A DNA stretch of 9,724 bases, from the NCBI GenBank assembly GCA_023426545.1, contig JAFAAN010000096.1:1-9724 (forward strand), written 5' to 3'. The stretch is from Pseudomonadota bacterium. GTDB lineage: Bacteria > Myxococcota > Myxococcia > Myxococcales > Myxococcaceae. Positions 1 to 6,786 of this stretch are shown piece after piece; the stretch's first letter is position 1; every line of letters starts with the position of its first letter. The translations under genes were made by a program, and so were the position numbers. Under the pieces are notes generated by a model, which was not told the origin of the DNA, searched no databases, and worked only from the letters and a program-made list of their open reading frames with translations.

Positions 1-114
1 GCCCTCGCCCGCCCGGGCTTTCAGAAAATAGACGAACTTCCACGACAGGGTGGCAGGCTGTGCGGGTTCATTTCCTAGACTCGGACAGTTCAGAAGCCTG
101 GCACGGAGGGGCGT

Positions 115-1701
115 GTGTCTGACGTAGGTGAGCAGTCCATTCTGGCCATCGATCTCGGCACGTCGGCCGTCAAGGTAGCGGCGGTGACCTTGAGGGGCCG
201 CATCCTCTGCGGGGACGTGGAGCCCCTGGAGCTGTCCCTGCTCCCGGACGGCGGCGCCGAGCAGCAGCCCGAGTCGTGGTGGCGCGCCATCGTCCTCGCC
301 ACGCGGCGCCTGCTGGCATCGGGCGCCGTGCGCGCCGAGGACATCATCGGCGTCAACTGCAGCTCGCAGTGGTCCGGCACCGTCGCGGTGGACGAGGCGG
401 GCACGCCCGTGTGCCCGGCGCTCATCTGGATGGACTCGCGCGGCGCCCAGGACGTGAAGCGGGCGGTGGGGGGCTTCCTGCCCATCGAGGGCTACGGCAT
501 CCGCCAGCTCTTGACCTGGATTCGCCTGTCGGGCGGCGTGCCGAGCCTGTCCGGCAAGGACCCGGTGGGCCACATCCTCTACCTCCGGCGCGAGCGGCCG
601 GACGTGTACCGCCGGACGTACAAGTTCCTGGAGCCGAAGGACTGGCTCAACCTGAAGCTGAGCGGCCGCTGCGCGGCCTCGTACGACTCCATCACCCTGC
701 ACTGGGTGACGGACAACCGGGCGCTGGACCGCGTCGTCTATGACGACGGGCTGCTCAAGCTCGCGGGGCTGGAGCGGGAGAAGCTCCCGGACCTGGTGCC
801 GGCCTCCTCGGTGTTGGGGCCGCTCCAGGCCGAGGCCGCGCGAGAACTGGGCCTGCGCGAGGACGTGCAGGTGGTGACGGGCGCGCCGGACATCCTCGCC
901 GCCACCGTGGGCTCGGGCGCGGTGGGGGACTTCGAGCCGCACCTCTGCGTGGGCACGTCCTCGTGGATGTGCTGTCACGTGCCCTACAAGAAGACGGACG
1001 TCTTCCACCAGATGGCATCCCTGCCGTCCGCGCTGCCCGGACGCTACCTGCTGGTGAACGAGCAGGAGTCGGCCGGCATCTGCCTCACCTTCCTCAAGGA
1101 CAACATCCTCTACGGGCAGGGCGCTCCCGAGGGCGACTCGCCGGACCTGTACCGGGTGATGGAGGCGCAGGCCAGCGGCGTCCCGCCCGGGAGTGACCAG
1201 CTCATCTTCATGCCCTGGCTCAACGGCGAGCGCAGCCCGGTGGACGACAAGTCCTTGCGCGGCGGCTTCTTCAACCAGTCGTTGAAGACGACGCGGGCCC
1301 ACATGGTGCGGGCGGTGATGGAGGGCGTGGCCTACAACTCGCGCTGGCTCTTCACCTACGTGGAGCGGTTCGTGGGGCGGAAGCTGCCGTCGCTGCGCAT
1401 CATCGGCGGGGGCGCGCGCTCCGCGCTGTGGTGTCAGATTCACGCGGACGTGCTGGGCTGCGCCGTGCAGCAGGTGGACGAGCCGGTGCTGGCCAACGCC
1501 CGCGGCGCCGCCTTCCAGGCCGCGGTGGCGCTGGGCCGACTGACGGTGGACGAGATTGCCTCGCTCGTGCCCGTCGCCCGCACGTACCAGCCCGATTCCA
1601 AGAACGCGGCGCTCTATGACGAGCTGTTCCGCGAGTTCGTCAATCTCTACAAGCAGAACAAGGCCATCTTCGCGCGGCTCAACCGCGCGCGAAGCGCCTG
1701 A
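115..1701 (+). CDS. FGGY-family carbohydrate kinase (xylulokinase-like)
   Basis: This 528-residue cytosolic protein is predicted to transfer the ATP gamma-phosphate to a sugar or polyol. The N-terminal FGGY domain begins with the phosphate-binding motif AIDLGTSAVK (residues 11-20), followed by the substrate-side segment NCSSQWSG (81-88), where classical xylulokinases have a QMHG-type motif, and PALIWMDSRG (101-110). EPKDWLNLKLSG (173-184) is also typical of the family. The C-terminal half starts at VTGAPDILAATVGSG (254-268), with Asp259 as the likely catalytic base, and contains MPWLNGERSP (366-375) and the ATP-site loop IIGGGARS (429-436). The length is normal for the family. Translation probably starts at GTG 115, preceded by GGAGGGG at 105-111. 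The PLP-lyase gene follows after 22 nt, suggesting an operon. The substrate cannot be named: the altered QWSG motif means D-xylulose should not be assumed. A xylB label would be premature. Confidence 0.9.
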   Translation: MSDVGEQSILAIDLGTSAVKVAAVTLRGRILCGDVEPLELSLLPDGGAEQQPESWWRAIVLATRRLLASGAVRAEDIIGVNCSSQWSGTVAVDEAGTPVCPALIWMDSRGAQDVKRAVGGFLPIEGYGIRQLLTWIRLSGGVPSLSGKDPVGHILYLRRERPDVYRRTYKFLEPKDWLNLKLSGRCAASYDSITLHWVTDNRALDRVVYDDGLLKLAGLEREKLPDLVPASSVLGPLQAEAARELGLREDVQVVTGAPDILAATVGSGAVGDFEPHLCVGTSSWMCCHVPYKKTDVFHQMASLPSALPGRYLLVNEQESAGICLTFLKDNILYGQGAPEGDSPDLYRVMEAQASGVPPGSDQLIFMPWLNGERSPVDDKSLRGGFFNQSLKTTRAHMVRAVMEGVAYNSRWLFTYVERFVGRKLPSLRIIGGGARSALWCQIHADVLGCAVQQVDEPVLANARGAAFQAAVALGRLTVDEIASLVPVARTYQPDSKNAALYDELFREFVNLYKQNKAIFARLNRARSA

Positions 1702-1723
1702 CCCCGCCCCCGAGGACCCCGCA

Positions 1724-3253
1724 ATGGCACTCCCCGACCTGAAGTCGCTGCGCCTGCTGAACCACGTGCCGCCACGGCTGCTCTCCGCGGCCGAGCGCTA
1801 CCTCAAGGCCATTCCTGGCGTGAAGGACCTGCTCTCCCGGGAGACAGGCTCGCTCCTGTCCGAGCTGGAGGGCGACCTCAAGCCCTACCGGGGAAAGATG
1901 CCGTCCTACGAGCGCCTGCCGCCCACCGGGAGCTCGCGCGAGGACGTGCTGCGTGAGCTGGAGGCACTGGAGTCCCAGGAGGAACGCCGCTGGCGCGAGG
2001 GGCGTGTCTCCGGCGGCGTGTACAGCGGCGACGCGGAGCACATCGCGTTCCTCAACCGCGTGTACGCGCTCCATTCGCAGAGCAACCCGCTGCACGCCGA
2101 CTTGTGGCCCAGCGCCACCAAGTTCGAGGCGGAGGTCGTGGCGATGACCGCGAGCATGCTCGGCGCGGACGCCGCGAACGCGGGCAAGCCCGAGGAGGCT
2201 CGCGTCTGCGGCGCCATGTCGTCGGGTGGCACCGAGAGCATCATGCTCGCGATGAAGACGTACCGCGACTGGGCCCGCGAGACGAAGGGCATCACCCGGC
2301 CGGAGATGGTGGCGCCCGCGAGCGCGCACCCGGCCTTCGACAAGGCGGCGCACTACTTCGGCATCAAGATGGTGCGCGTGCCGGTGGGGCCGGATTATCG
2401 CGCGGATGTGGCCGCCATGCGCAAGGCCCTCAACCGGAACACCATCGTGCTCATCGGCTCCGCGCCAGGCTTTCCCCATGGCGTCATCGACCCCATCGAG
2501 GCGCTGTCGGAGCTGGCCCGCAAGAAGCGCATCGGCTTCCACACGGACGCGTGCCTGGGGGGCTTCGTGCTGCCCTTCGCGCAGAAGCTCGGCTACGACG
2601 TGCCGCCCTTCGACTTCCGGCTGCCGGGGGTGACGTCCATGTCCGTGGACACGCACAAGTTCGGCTACGCGGCCAAGGGCTCGTCGGTGGTGCTCTACCG
2701 GGGCACCGAGCTGCGTTCGTTCCAGTACTTCACGGCGACGGACTGGCCGGGCGGCATCTACTTCTCGCCCACCTTCTCCGGCAGCCGGCCCGGTGCGCTC
2801 ATCGCGTCGGCGTGGGCGGCGCTCGTGAGCACGGGCGAGCAGGGCTACCTGGACGCCACCCGGAGCATCCTGGAGACGGCGGCGGTCATCAAGCAGGGCA
2901 TCCGCGCCATCCCCGAGCTGCACGTGCTGGGAGACCCGCTCTTCGTCATCGCCTTCGGCTCCGAGTCCCTGGACATCTACAAGGTGATGGAGCGGATGAG
3001 CGAGCACGGGTGGAGCCTCAACGGCCTGCACAAGCCGTCCGCCGTCCACCTGTGCGTCACGCTGCGTCACACGCAACCCGGCGTCGCGGAGCAGTTCCTG
3101 ACGGACCTGCGGGACGCGGTGGCCCACGTGAAGGCCCACCCCGGAGAGAAGGGGACCATGGCGCCCGTCTACGGCATGGCGGCCAGCGTGCCCTTCCGCG
3201 GCATGGTCAGCGACCTGCTCAAGAAGTACATGGACCTGCTCTACAAGGTGTGA
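1724..3253 (+). CDS. PLP-dependent lyase, sphingosine-1-phosphate lyase / group II decarboxylase family
   Basis: This 509-residue protein is a fold-type I PLP enzyme closest in pattern to sphingosine-1-phosphate lyase, which cleaves phosphorylated sphingoid bases to a fatty aldehyde and phosphoethanolamine. Visible features are NPLHADLWPS (121-130), the PLP-phosphate loop SSGGTES (166-172), HPAF (202-205), HTDACLGGF (273-281) with Asp275 to pair with the pyridine nitrogen, and VDTHKFGYAAKG (308-319) with Lys312 as the Schiff-base lysine. The C-terminal YGMA (483-486) followed by a helix matches the end of eukaryotic S1P lyases. No signal peptide or N-terminal membrane anchor is seen, unlike the ER-bound eukaryotic enzymes. 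ATG 1724 is preferred because GAGGA lies at 1712-1716 and this start follows the kinase stop; the open frame extends to 1556 but would overlap the kinase. Family assignment is strong. The actual substrate (a sphingoid base phosphate, or an amino acid decarboxylation) is unproven. Confidence 0.88.
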   Translation: MALPDLKSLRLLNHVPPRLLSAAERYLKAIPGVKDLLSRETGSLLSELEGDLKPYRGKMPSYERLPPTGSSREDVLRELEALESQEERRWREGRVSGGVYSGDAEHIAFLNRVYALHSQSNPLHADLWPSATKFEAEVVAMTASMLGADAANAGKPEEARVCGAMSSGGTESIMLAMKTYRDWARETKGITRPEMVAPASAHPAFDKAAHYFGIKMVRVPVGPDYRADVAAMRKALNRNTIVLIGSAPGFPHGVIDPIEALSELARKKRIGFHTDACLGGFVLPFAQKLGYDVPPFDFRLPGVTSMSVDTHKFGYAAKGSSVVLYRGTELRSFQYFTATDWPGGIYFSPTFSGSRPGALIASAWAALVSTGEQGYLDATRSILETAAVIKQGIRAIPELHVLGDPLFVIAFGSESLDIYKVMERMSEHGWSLNGLHKPSAVHLCVTLRHTQPGVAEQFLTDLRDAVAHVKAHPGEKGTMAPVYGMAASVPFRGMVSDLLKKYMDLLYKV

Positions 3254-3292
3254 CGGAAGTTGGAGGAGGCGGCGGGATGGAGGTTGGGCACG

Positions 3293-3320
3293 AGCGCTGG
3301 GGCCAATGCTCCCTGGCGCT
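3293..3320. terminator. Hairpin in convergent spacer, possible terminator
   Basis: Arms AGCGCTGGGG (3293-3302) and CCCTGGCGCT (3311-3320) can form a 10-bp stem with two G-U wobbles around an 8-nt loop. It lies 40 nt after the lyase stop, between two convergent gene sets. There is no T-tract, so intrinsic termination is uncertain; high-GC bacteria often have terminators of this kind. Confidence 0.4.
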
Positions 3321-3346
3321 GCCGGTGTGATTCCGATGGACGGCAT

Positions 3347-3365
3347 GGTGCGCGCCCTGCGCACC
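3347..3365. terminator. Second hairpin in convergent spacer, possible terminator
   Basis: A perfect 7-bp inverted repeat, GGTGCGC (3347-3353) and GCGCACC (3359-3365), flanks a 5-nt loop. It sits 14 nt past the stop of the last minus-strand gene (3379), where a terminator for the cassette would be expected. There is no T-tract on either strand. Confidence 0.4.
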
Positions 3366-3378
3366 TGCCCAGATCGAG

Positions 3379-4080
3379 CTACGGCAACTCGTATGGAACG
3401 CCTTCGAAGAAGAACCTCCGCATCTCCTCTGGCGTACGCAGGAATGGGTTCGCTTCGTAGTCCAGTCGCTTGAGGAATGCGCCAATGAGCGCCGGCGCCA
3501 TCTCGGGCTGAAAGTCGAAATCCGGGTCGAGTGCCTCGCGTGGTACTGGCTCGCCCCGGGTGTCCCGTGGATTGAGCGGGAATCGTCGCTCCAGCCGCGC
3601 CATGACGCGCTCCTTCCATTCCTGAAATGGCGTTGGATCGGGCATGACATGTGCTGCAAGGTTTGCCAGGGATAGCGCACCGATGTCGGGATGGTCATCG
3701 TTTTCAACCCGAGTCGTGGTGTCAGCCAGGAGCATCAGTGTGACCGCAATCGGCTTGCGGTCCGGTCCCTGCCACTCATCTCCTCGAGGCTCCAGGTAGT
3801 AGTTGGCGTATCGCGCATCGACGACCGCGGCCCACATGGCTTCAACGTAGTCGTCAAGGAAAGGTGGACTGGAGACGGGTCTGAAACGATGGAATATCCA
3901 TTCAGCGCAAGAAACTGCGAATGCGAGTATGGCGCGCTGAGAGAGTCGCTCCAGTCGCGCTCGCTCTACCTTGTCGAGCGGGGTGTAGGCCCGCTCGTAC
4001 TGTTGGTCGTCCCAGGTGAACCGCAGGCTCCGGTCCTGGACCTTGGCTCTTTCGAGATAGGTTGGAACAGGGAGCGTCAT
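3379..4080 (-). CDS. Hypothetical protein, putative second immunity protein of the T6SS toxin (paralogue of 4077-4724)
   Basis: I do not recognise a named family for this 233-residue protein. It has no signal peptide or membrane segment and should be cytosolic. It is a diverged paralogue of the neighbouring gene. Shared blocks include WDD (23-25), CAEWIFHRF (58-66), YVEAMWAAVVD (78-88), W-GP-R-P (103-110), VMPDP-PF--W (145-155), RLE--F (162-167), PVPREALDPDFDF (178-190) and NPFL (211-214). Its ATG overlaps the stop of the upstream paralogue in an ATGA arrangement (4 nt), so translation is probably coupled. The Shine-Dalgarno sequence is weak. As the last gene of a T6SS effector cassette, downstream of the toxin gene, it is most simply read as an immunity protein or a spare copy against a related toxin. 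This is inferred from position and duplication only. It may have an extra C-terminal extension (RRFFFEGVPYELP) absent from the paralogue. Confidence 0.8.
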   Translation of the reverse strand: MTLPVPTYLERAKVQDRSLRFTWDDQQYERAYTPLDKVERARLERLSQRAILAFAVSCAEWIFHRFRPVSSPPFLDDYVEAMWAAVVDARYANYYLEPRGDEWQGPDRKPIAVTLMLLADTTTRVENDDHPDIGALSLANLAAHVMPDPTPFQEWKERVMARLERRFPLNPRDTRGEPVPREALDPDFDFQPEMAPALIGAFLKRLDYEANPFLRTPEEMRRFFFEGVPYELP

Positions 4081-4724
4081 GACGTCTCAGGTAAGTTGAG
4101 ATACGGGTTCCCCGACGAAGAGGCGGTCCGCAGATATTCTTCGAGTAGTTCCCGCGCTTGAGCAGGATTGAAGTCGAAATCTGGGTCGAGGACTTCGCGC
4201 GGAACTGGCGCTCCCATTCCATCGCCTGCGAAGTAGGTTTCAAGACGACCGATTGCGAAGTCGAGCCACTTCATGAACGGCTTGGGGTCTGGAAGGACAT
4301 ATCGTGCCAAGAAAACAAGGTGGACCGTCTCCTCAGCCGGATAGTCTCCGGAGCTTGCGAGCGAGAGGTTCTCCTTGAGCGTCCGAATCGCAAGAAACAG
4401 TGGGCGCCGCACGGGCCCCTTCCAGTCCTTCAGCTTGGCGCCATGTGGAATCCTCATGAGATTCCAATCGATGACGCCAGCCCAAGCTGCTTCAAGATAC
4501 TGGTAGGGCATGGGGTCATCCGACAGCCCGCTGAAGCGGTAGACGATCCACTCAGCGCACCCGATGGAGAGAGCCGCAATGCCTCGGGCCGTGGCCGCCC
4601 CGATGCGCTTCGCAAGGCGCGCATCGTCAAGGAACACGTCGGTCGTCTCGTCGTCCCATTCGTAGGTGATGGGAGCTGAAGGGGTGACGCATGCTCGGAC
4701 ATAGTTCGGGAACGTTATGCTCAT
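4077..4724 (-). CDS. Hypothetical protein, putative immunity protein directly downstream of the T6SS toxin
   Basis: This 215-residue protein belongs to the same unnamed family as its neighbour at 3379-4080. Shared blocks are WDD (23-25), CAEWIVYRF (56-64), YLEAAWAGVID (76-86), W-GP-R-P (101-108), VLPDP-PF--W (143-153), RLE--F (160-165), PVPREVLDPDFDF (173-185) and NPYL (206-209). It is probably mostly helical, with no signal peptide or membrane span, so it would act in the cytosol, where a nucleic-acid-targeting toxin would need to be blocked. The gene starts 20 nt after the toxin stop; the gap (4725-4744) is pyrimidine-rich on the coding strand and has no clear Shine-Dalgarno sequence, so expression may depend on re-initiation after the toxin gene. 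Its position next to the toxin makes it the best candidate for the cognate immunity protein. No sequence motif proves that role. Confidence 0.82.
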   Translation of the reverse strand: MSITFPNYVRACVTPSAPITYEWDDETTDVFLDDARLAKRIGAATARGIAALSIGCAEWIVYRFSGLSDDPMPYQYLEAAWAGVIDWNLMRIPHGAKLKDWKGPVRRPLFLAIRTLKENLSLASSGDYPAEETVHLVFLARYVLPDPKPFMKWLDFAIGRLETYFAGDGMGAPVPREVLDPDFDFNPAQARELLEEYLRTASSSGNPYLNLPETS

Positions 4725-4744
4725 GGGATGGGTTGGTGAGGGTG

Positions 4745-5746
4745 TTATTCGGAGTATTCGTCACACCAGTCGGGTGTAATCGGCTTGCCCTTGTCGTTGC
4801 AGAGCTCGATTTCAAGACCTTTATTCATTGCGGCGCAAATGAGCCGCTTGCAGTGCTTGCATGCCTCTGAGGACATGGTTCCCTTGGATTTGCGATGCCA
4901 CTGAATGCGCATTCGTAACTTTCCTTTGGGTTTGCCGTCGGTGGCTGCGAAGATATCCTCGATAATCCGTGACTCCGTGTGGCTTGAGTGCGGCATGTTC
5001 GTGGTGAACTTGTATGCGAATCCTTTGATGTTCGAGTCGTACGACGTGATGATTCGCTTCCTCGTTGCGATTTCGGAATACTGAAGCGTTCCGACGCCTT
5101 GGGCCCAGCCATCTTTGTCGAGTTGACGGCTGAAGCCTCTGATTCCATAGCGTTTCCCATCGCTCGCATTGAGAAATTGGCCAGTGGTGAGTGTGGTGGC
5201 TTCTTCCAACTGGTCTTCGGTCGGCCCCCTGCCGGAGTCAGCATCCTTTCGAAGTTCGTCGTTCTCGACCTGAAGCTCATCGCAGGTCTTTTCAGGTGCC
5301 TCTCCTCCATCGAGGAACATGCTGCCGGTGTTGAGGGTGATGGCACCGTTGGTTGGATTCTGATGGTTGTGCGTCGTCAGGTCCATGTGACGGACGACGT
5401 TCTGCCCCTCGACCTTGACGTCGAACGACCAAGCCGCGAATTTCGTCTTCCCTGTGATGGTGTGACTGACGATGCCCCCGCCGAAGTTGCGCGTAGCCGC
5501 TTCGTTCCCTTTGCTCGTCTTGTAGACGGACTGGTTCTTGAGGCCCACTTCCTTCCCATTCACGGTGACGCTCTTGCTGCCATCGCCGGTGTCCGACGAC
5601 GTTGCCGTGTTGGGGTAGGGGATGGGAATGGGACCGGTGGGCGGCCCTGGTGGAGAGAGGCACACGTCTGGCATGGCGGCAACGGACTTGTTGCCTGAGG
5701 CCTTCCCGGAGAGTTCACGGCCGTTTGCGAACACCTTGGTGCTCAT
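4745..5746 (-). CDS. T6SS effector: DUF4150 (PAAR-like) domain with C-terminal deaminase-like toxin domain
   Basis: This 333-residue protein is a probable specialised T6SS effector. Residues 1-148 match the DUF4150 PAAR-like domain that caps the VgrG spike: MPDVCLSPPGPPTGPIPIPYPNTA (25-48), the region ending at GIVSHTITG (91-99), AAWSFDVKVEGQNVVRHMD (104-122) and THNH (125-128). Cys29 with His120, His126 and His128 could form the tip metal site, by analogy with PAAR proteins. A short charged, partly heptad linker (151-180) follows. The C-terminal domain (about 185-333) has HTE (256-258), then strand-like KLRMRIQWH (276-284), then EACKHC (294-299) at a helix start, then LEIELCND (311-318). This is the HxE...CxxC zinc signature of deaminase-fold toxins, with Glu258 as likely proton shuttle and His256, Cys296 and Cys299 as zinc ligands. 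It would be delivered into a rival's cytosol. The start is supported by AAAGGAG (5756-5762). The toxin half is about 50-53% G+C in sampled rows. DUF4150 is secure; the deaminase call is motif-based. Confidence 0.87.
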   Translation of the reverse strand: MSTKVFANGRELSGKASGNKSVAAMPDVCLSPPGPPTGPIPIPYPNTATSSDTGDGSKSVTVNGKEVGLKNQSVYKTSKGNEAATRNFGGGIVSHTITGKTKFAAWSFDVKVEGQNVVRHMDLTTHNHQNPTNGAITLNTGSMFLDGGEAPEKTCDELQVENDELRKDADSGRGPTEDQLEEATTLTTGQFLNASDGKRYGIRGFSRQLDKDGWAQGVGTLQYSEIATRKRIITSYDSNIKGFAYKFTTNMPHSSHTESRIIEDIFAATDGKPKGKLRMRIQWHRKSKGTMSSEACKHCKRLICAAMNKGLEIELCNDKGKPITPDWCDEYSE

Positions 5747-6786
5747 CGTAGGCGGCTCCTTTCCTCGTATTTCACCACCAATGCTGCCCTTTCACCCTCG
5801 TCACTTCCAAAGTGGCATAGGGCTACGTCGCCGGGTGCGTAGCGTTTCTGTCCGGCATGCAGGGCCCATGCGAGGGCGCAGGGGCCGATGGCTGCTCCGA
5901 CTTCGCCCACGTACTCGATGGGATGCCACAAGTCGAAGGGAACGTCCTTCGCCTTGCGTTGTAGTCGCGCCGCGACGAAGGCGGCCTCTTTAAACTTGTA
6001 GTGCTCGCCATTCAAGTCGGTGATGCGCCAAGCTACCTCGAAGAGGGTGAGGCCGGCTTCCTTGAGGGCGGCCTTGACGGCTGCGGTCAGTCCCTCACCA
6101 CGAAGCGGTTCCTCAGAGTGGATGGTGGCGCGCTCATGTGCGATTCCAACGCCCATGATGCGCAGCTCTCCACCGGGCTGACGGCCCGAGGGCACCACCA
6201 GTACTGCTCCAGCTGCCTCGCCAGGGATGAAGCCGTTGGTATTATCTGGAGCAAGTAGGCGCCTGCGGCGGACGTATTCTTTCACCGTATTGGGTGAGAG
6301 CAGACTGTCCACCCCAGCGATGATGCAGCAGACTACTCGCTGCGTAGAATAAATACGTTGGACCTCCTGGAGCGCGAAGGCAATCGAAGTCTGCCCACGC
6401 GCAATCACCCGCGAGGCCGGGTGGAAGCGGACATCAAGGCGACTCTCTACCTCCGCCACCAGATGTTGCTCCAATCCTTCTGGCCGGAAGGGGCGCGAGA
6501 TTTCCGAGACGCAAAGGAGGAGGGGAATGCTATCGGCGGATGCAGGAGCCGCAGCATCCACGCACTCACCAATGGCTGGGGCAACCAGCTCCGCCAGCTT
6601 ACCGAGTCCCTCCCACCATTGCGGCAATGCCACTTTTGCCACCTTCAGATACTTCCCGGAGGGGGCGTGCCATAGGTGGGATTCCTTGATGCCGCTGAGG
6701 CCAGCACGAATGGCGGCCAACGAGGCAGGGGCGTTGAAGCCGACGGCAGTTACCAGCCCAGAGGCCTTGATGGCAAGACTAACCAT
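5743..6786 (-). CDS. Thiolase-fold, beta-ketoacyl-synthase-like protein lacking catalytic residues; T6SS cassette component
   Basis: This 347-residue protein has a recognisable ketoacyl synthase frame: an N-terminal strand-turn ASGLVTAVG (8-16), AGVDSLLSP (157-165), the family signature GFIPGEAAGAVLVV (185-198), and VGEVGAAIG (293-301) matching the C-terminal NIGHxxAAAG block. All three catalytic positions look replaced. RGQTSIAFAL (130-139) stands where a nucleophilic Cys precedes SSLVAL-type sequence; NGEHY (259-263) replaces HGTGT; and Glu295 replaces the His of the GH motif. It is therefore unlikely to condense acyl chains and is better read as a structural or chaperone protein for the effector. 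It lies between the DUF2169 adaptor and the DUF4150 effector, overlapping them by 8 and 4 nt. ATG 6784-6786 is preferred over the open frame to 6888 because GGAGGG (6796-6801) precedes it and homology starts there. Its precise role is unknown. Automatic pipelines would likely call it 3-oxoacyl-ACP synthase. Confidence 0.87.
   Translation of the reverse strand: MVSLAIKASGLVTAVGFNAPASLAAIRAGLSGIKESHLWHAPSGKYLKVAKVALPQWWEGLGKLAELVAPAIGECVDAAAPASADSIPLLLCVSEISRPFRPEGLEQHLVAEVESRLDVRFHPASRVIARGQTSIAFALQEVQRIYSTQRVVCCIIAGVDSLLSPNTVKEYVRRRRLLAPDNTNGFIPGEAAGAVLVVPSGRQPGGELRIMGVGIAHERATIHSEEPLRGEGLTAAVKAALKEAGLTLFEVAWRITDLNGEHYKFKEAAFVAARLQRKAKDVPFDLWHPIEYVGEVGAAIGPCALAWALHAGQKRYAPGDVALCHFGSDEGERAALVVKYEERSRLR

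Noticed and set aside
2104..3330. A 408-codon plus-strand open frame overlapping the lyase in another frame.
   Set aside because: It is Arg/Gly/Ala-rich and motif-free and lies entirely within the coding logic of the PLP lyase; it is a frame shadow.
1679..3619. A 646-codon open frame on the minus strand opposite the lyase gene.
   Set aside because: Its composition is rich in Arg, His, Gly and Ala with no family motif, as expected of an antisense shadow in high-GC DNA. The opposite strand encodes a clear PLP enzyme with its lysine, aspartate and phosphate loop.
4745..5200. Reading the toxin domain as an HNH-type or other zinc nuclease because of its His and Cys residues.
   Set aside because: There is no HNH-type His-Asn-His arrangement or paired CxxC knuckles. 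A single HxE followed by a single CxxC fits the deaminase site better, though only a structure model would settle it.
4988..5698. A 236-codon plus-strand open frame opposite the DUF4150 effector gene.
   Set aside because: The minus strand carries unmistakable DUF4150 blocks; the plus-strand frame has no motif and no good start context.
5743..6786. Annotation as a functional 3-oxoacyl-ACP synthase of lipid or polyketide synthesis.
   Set aside because: The catalytic Cys and both His positions appear replaced, there is no acyl carrier protein or ketoreductase nearby, and the gene is embedded in a T6SS effector cassette.
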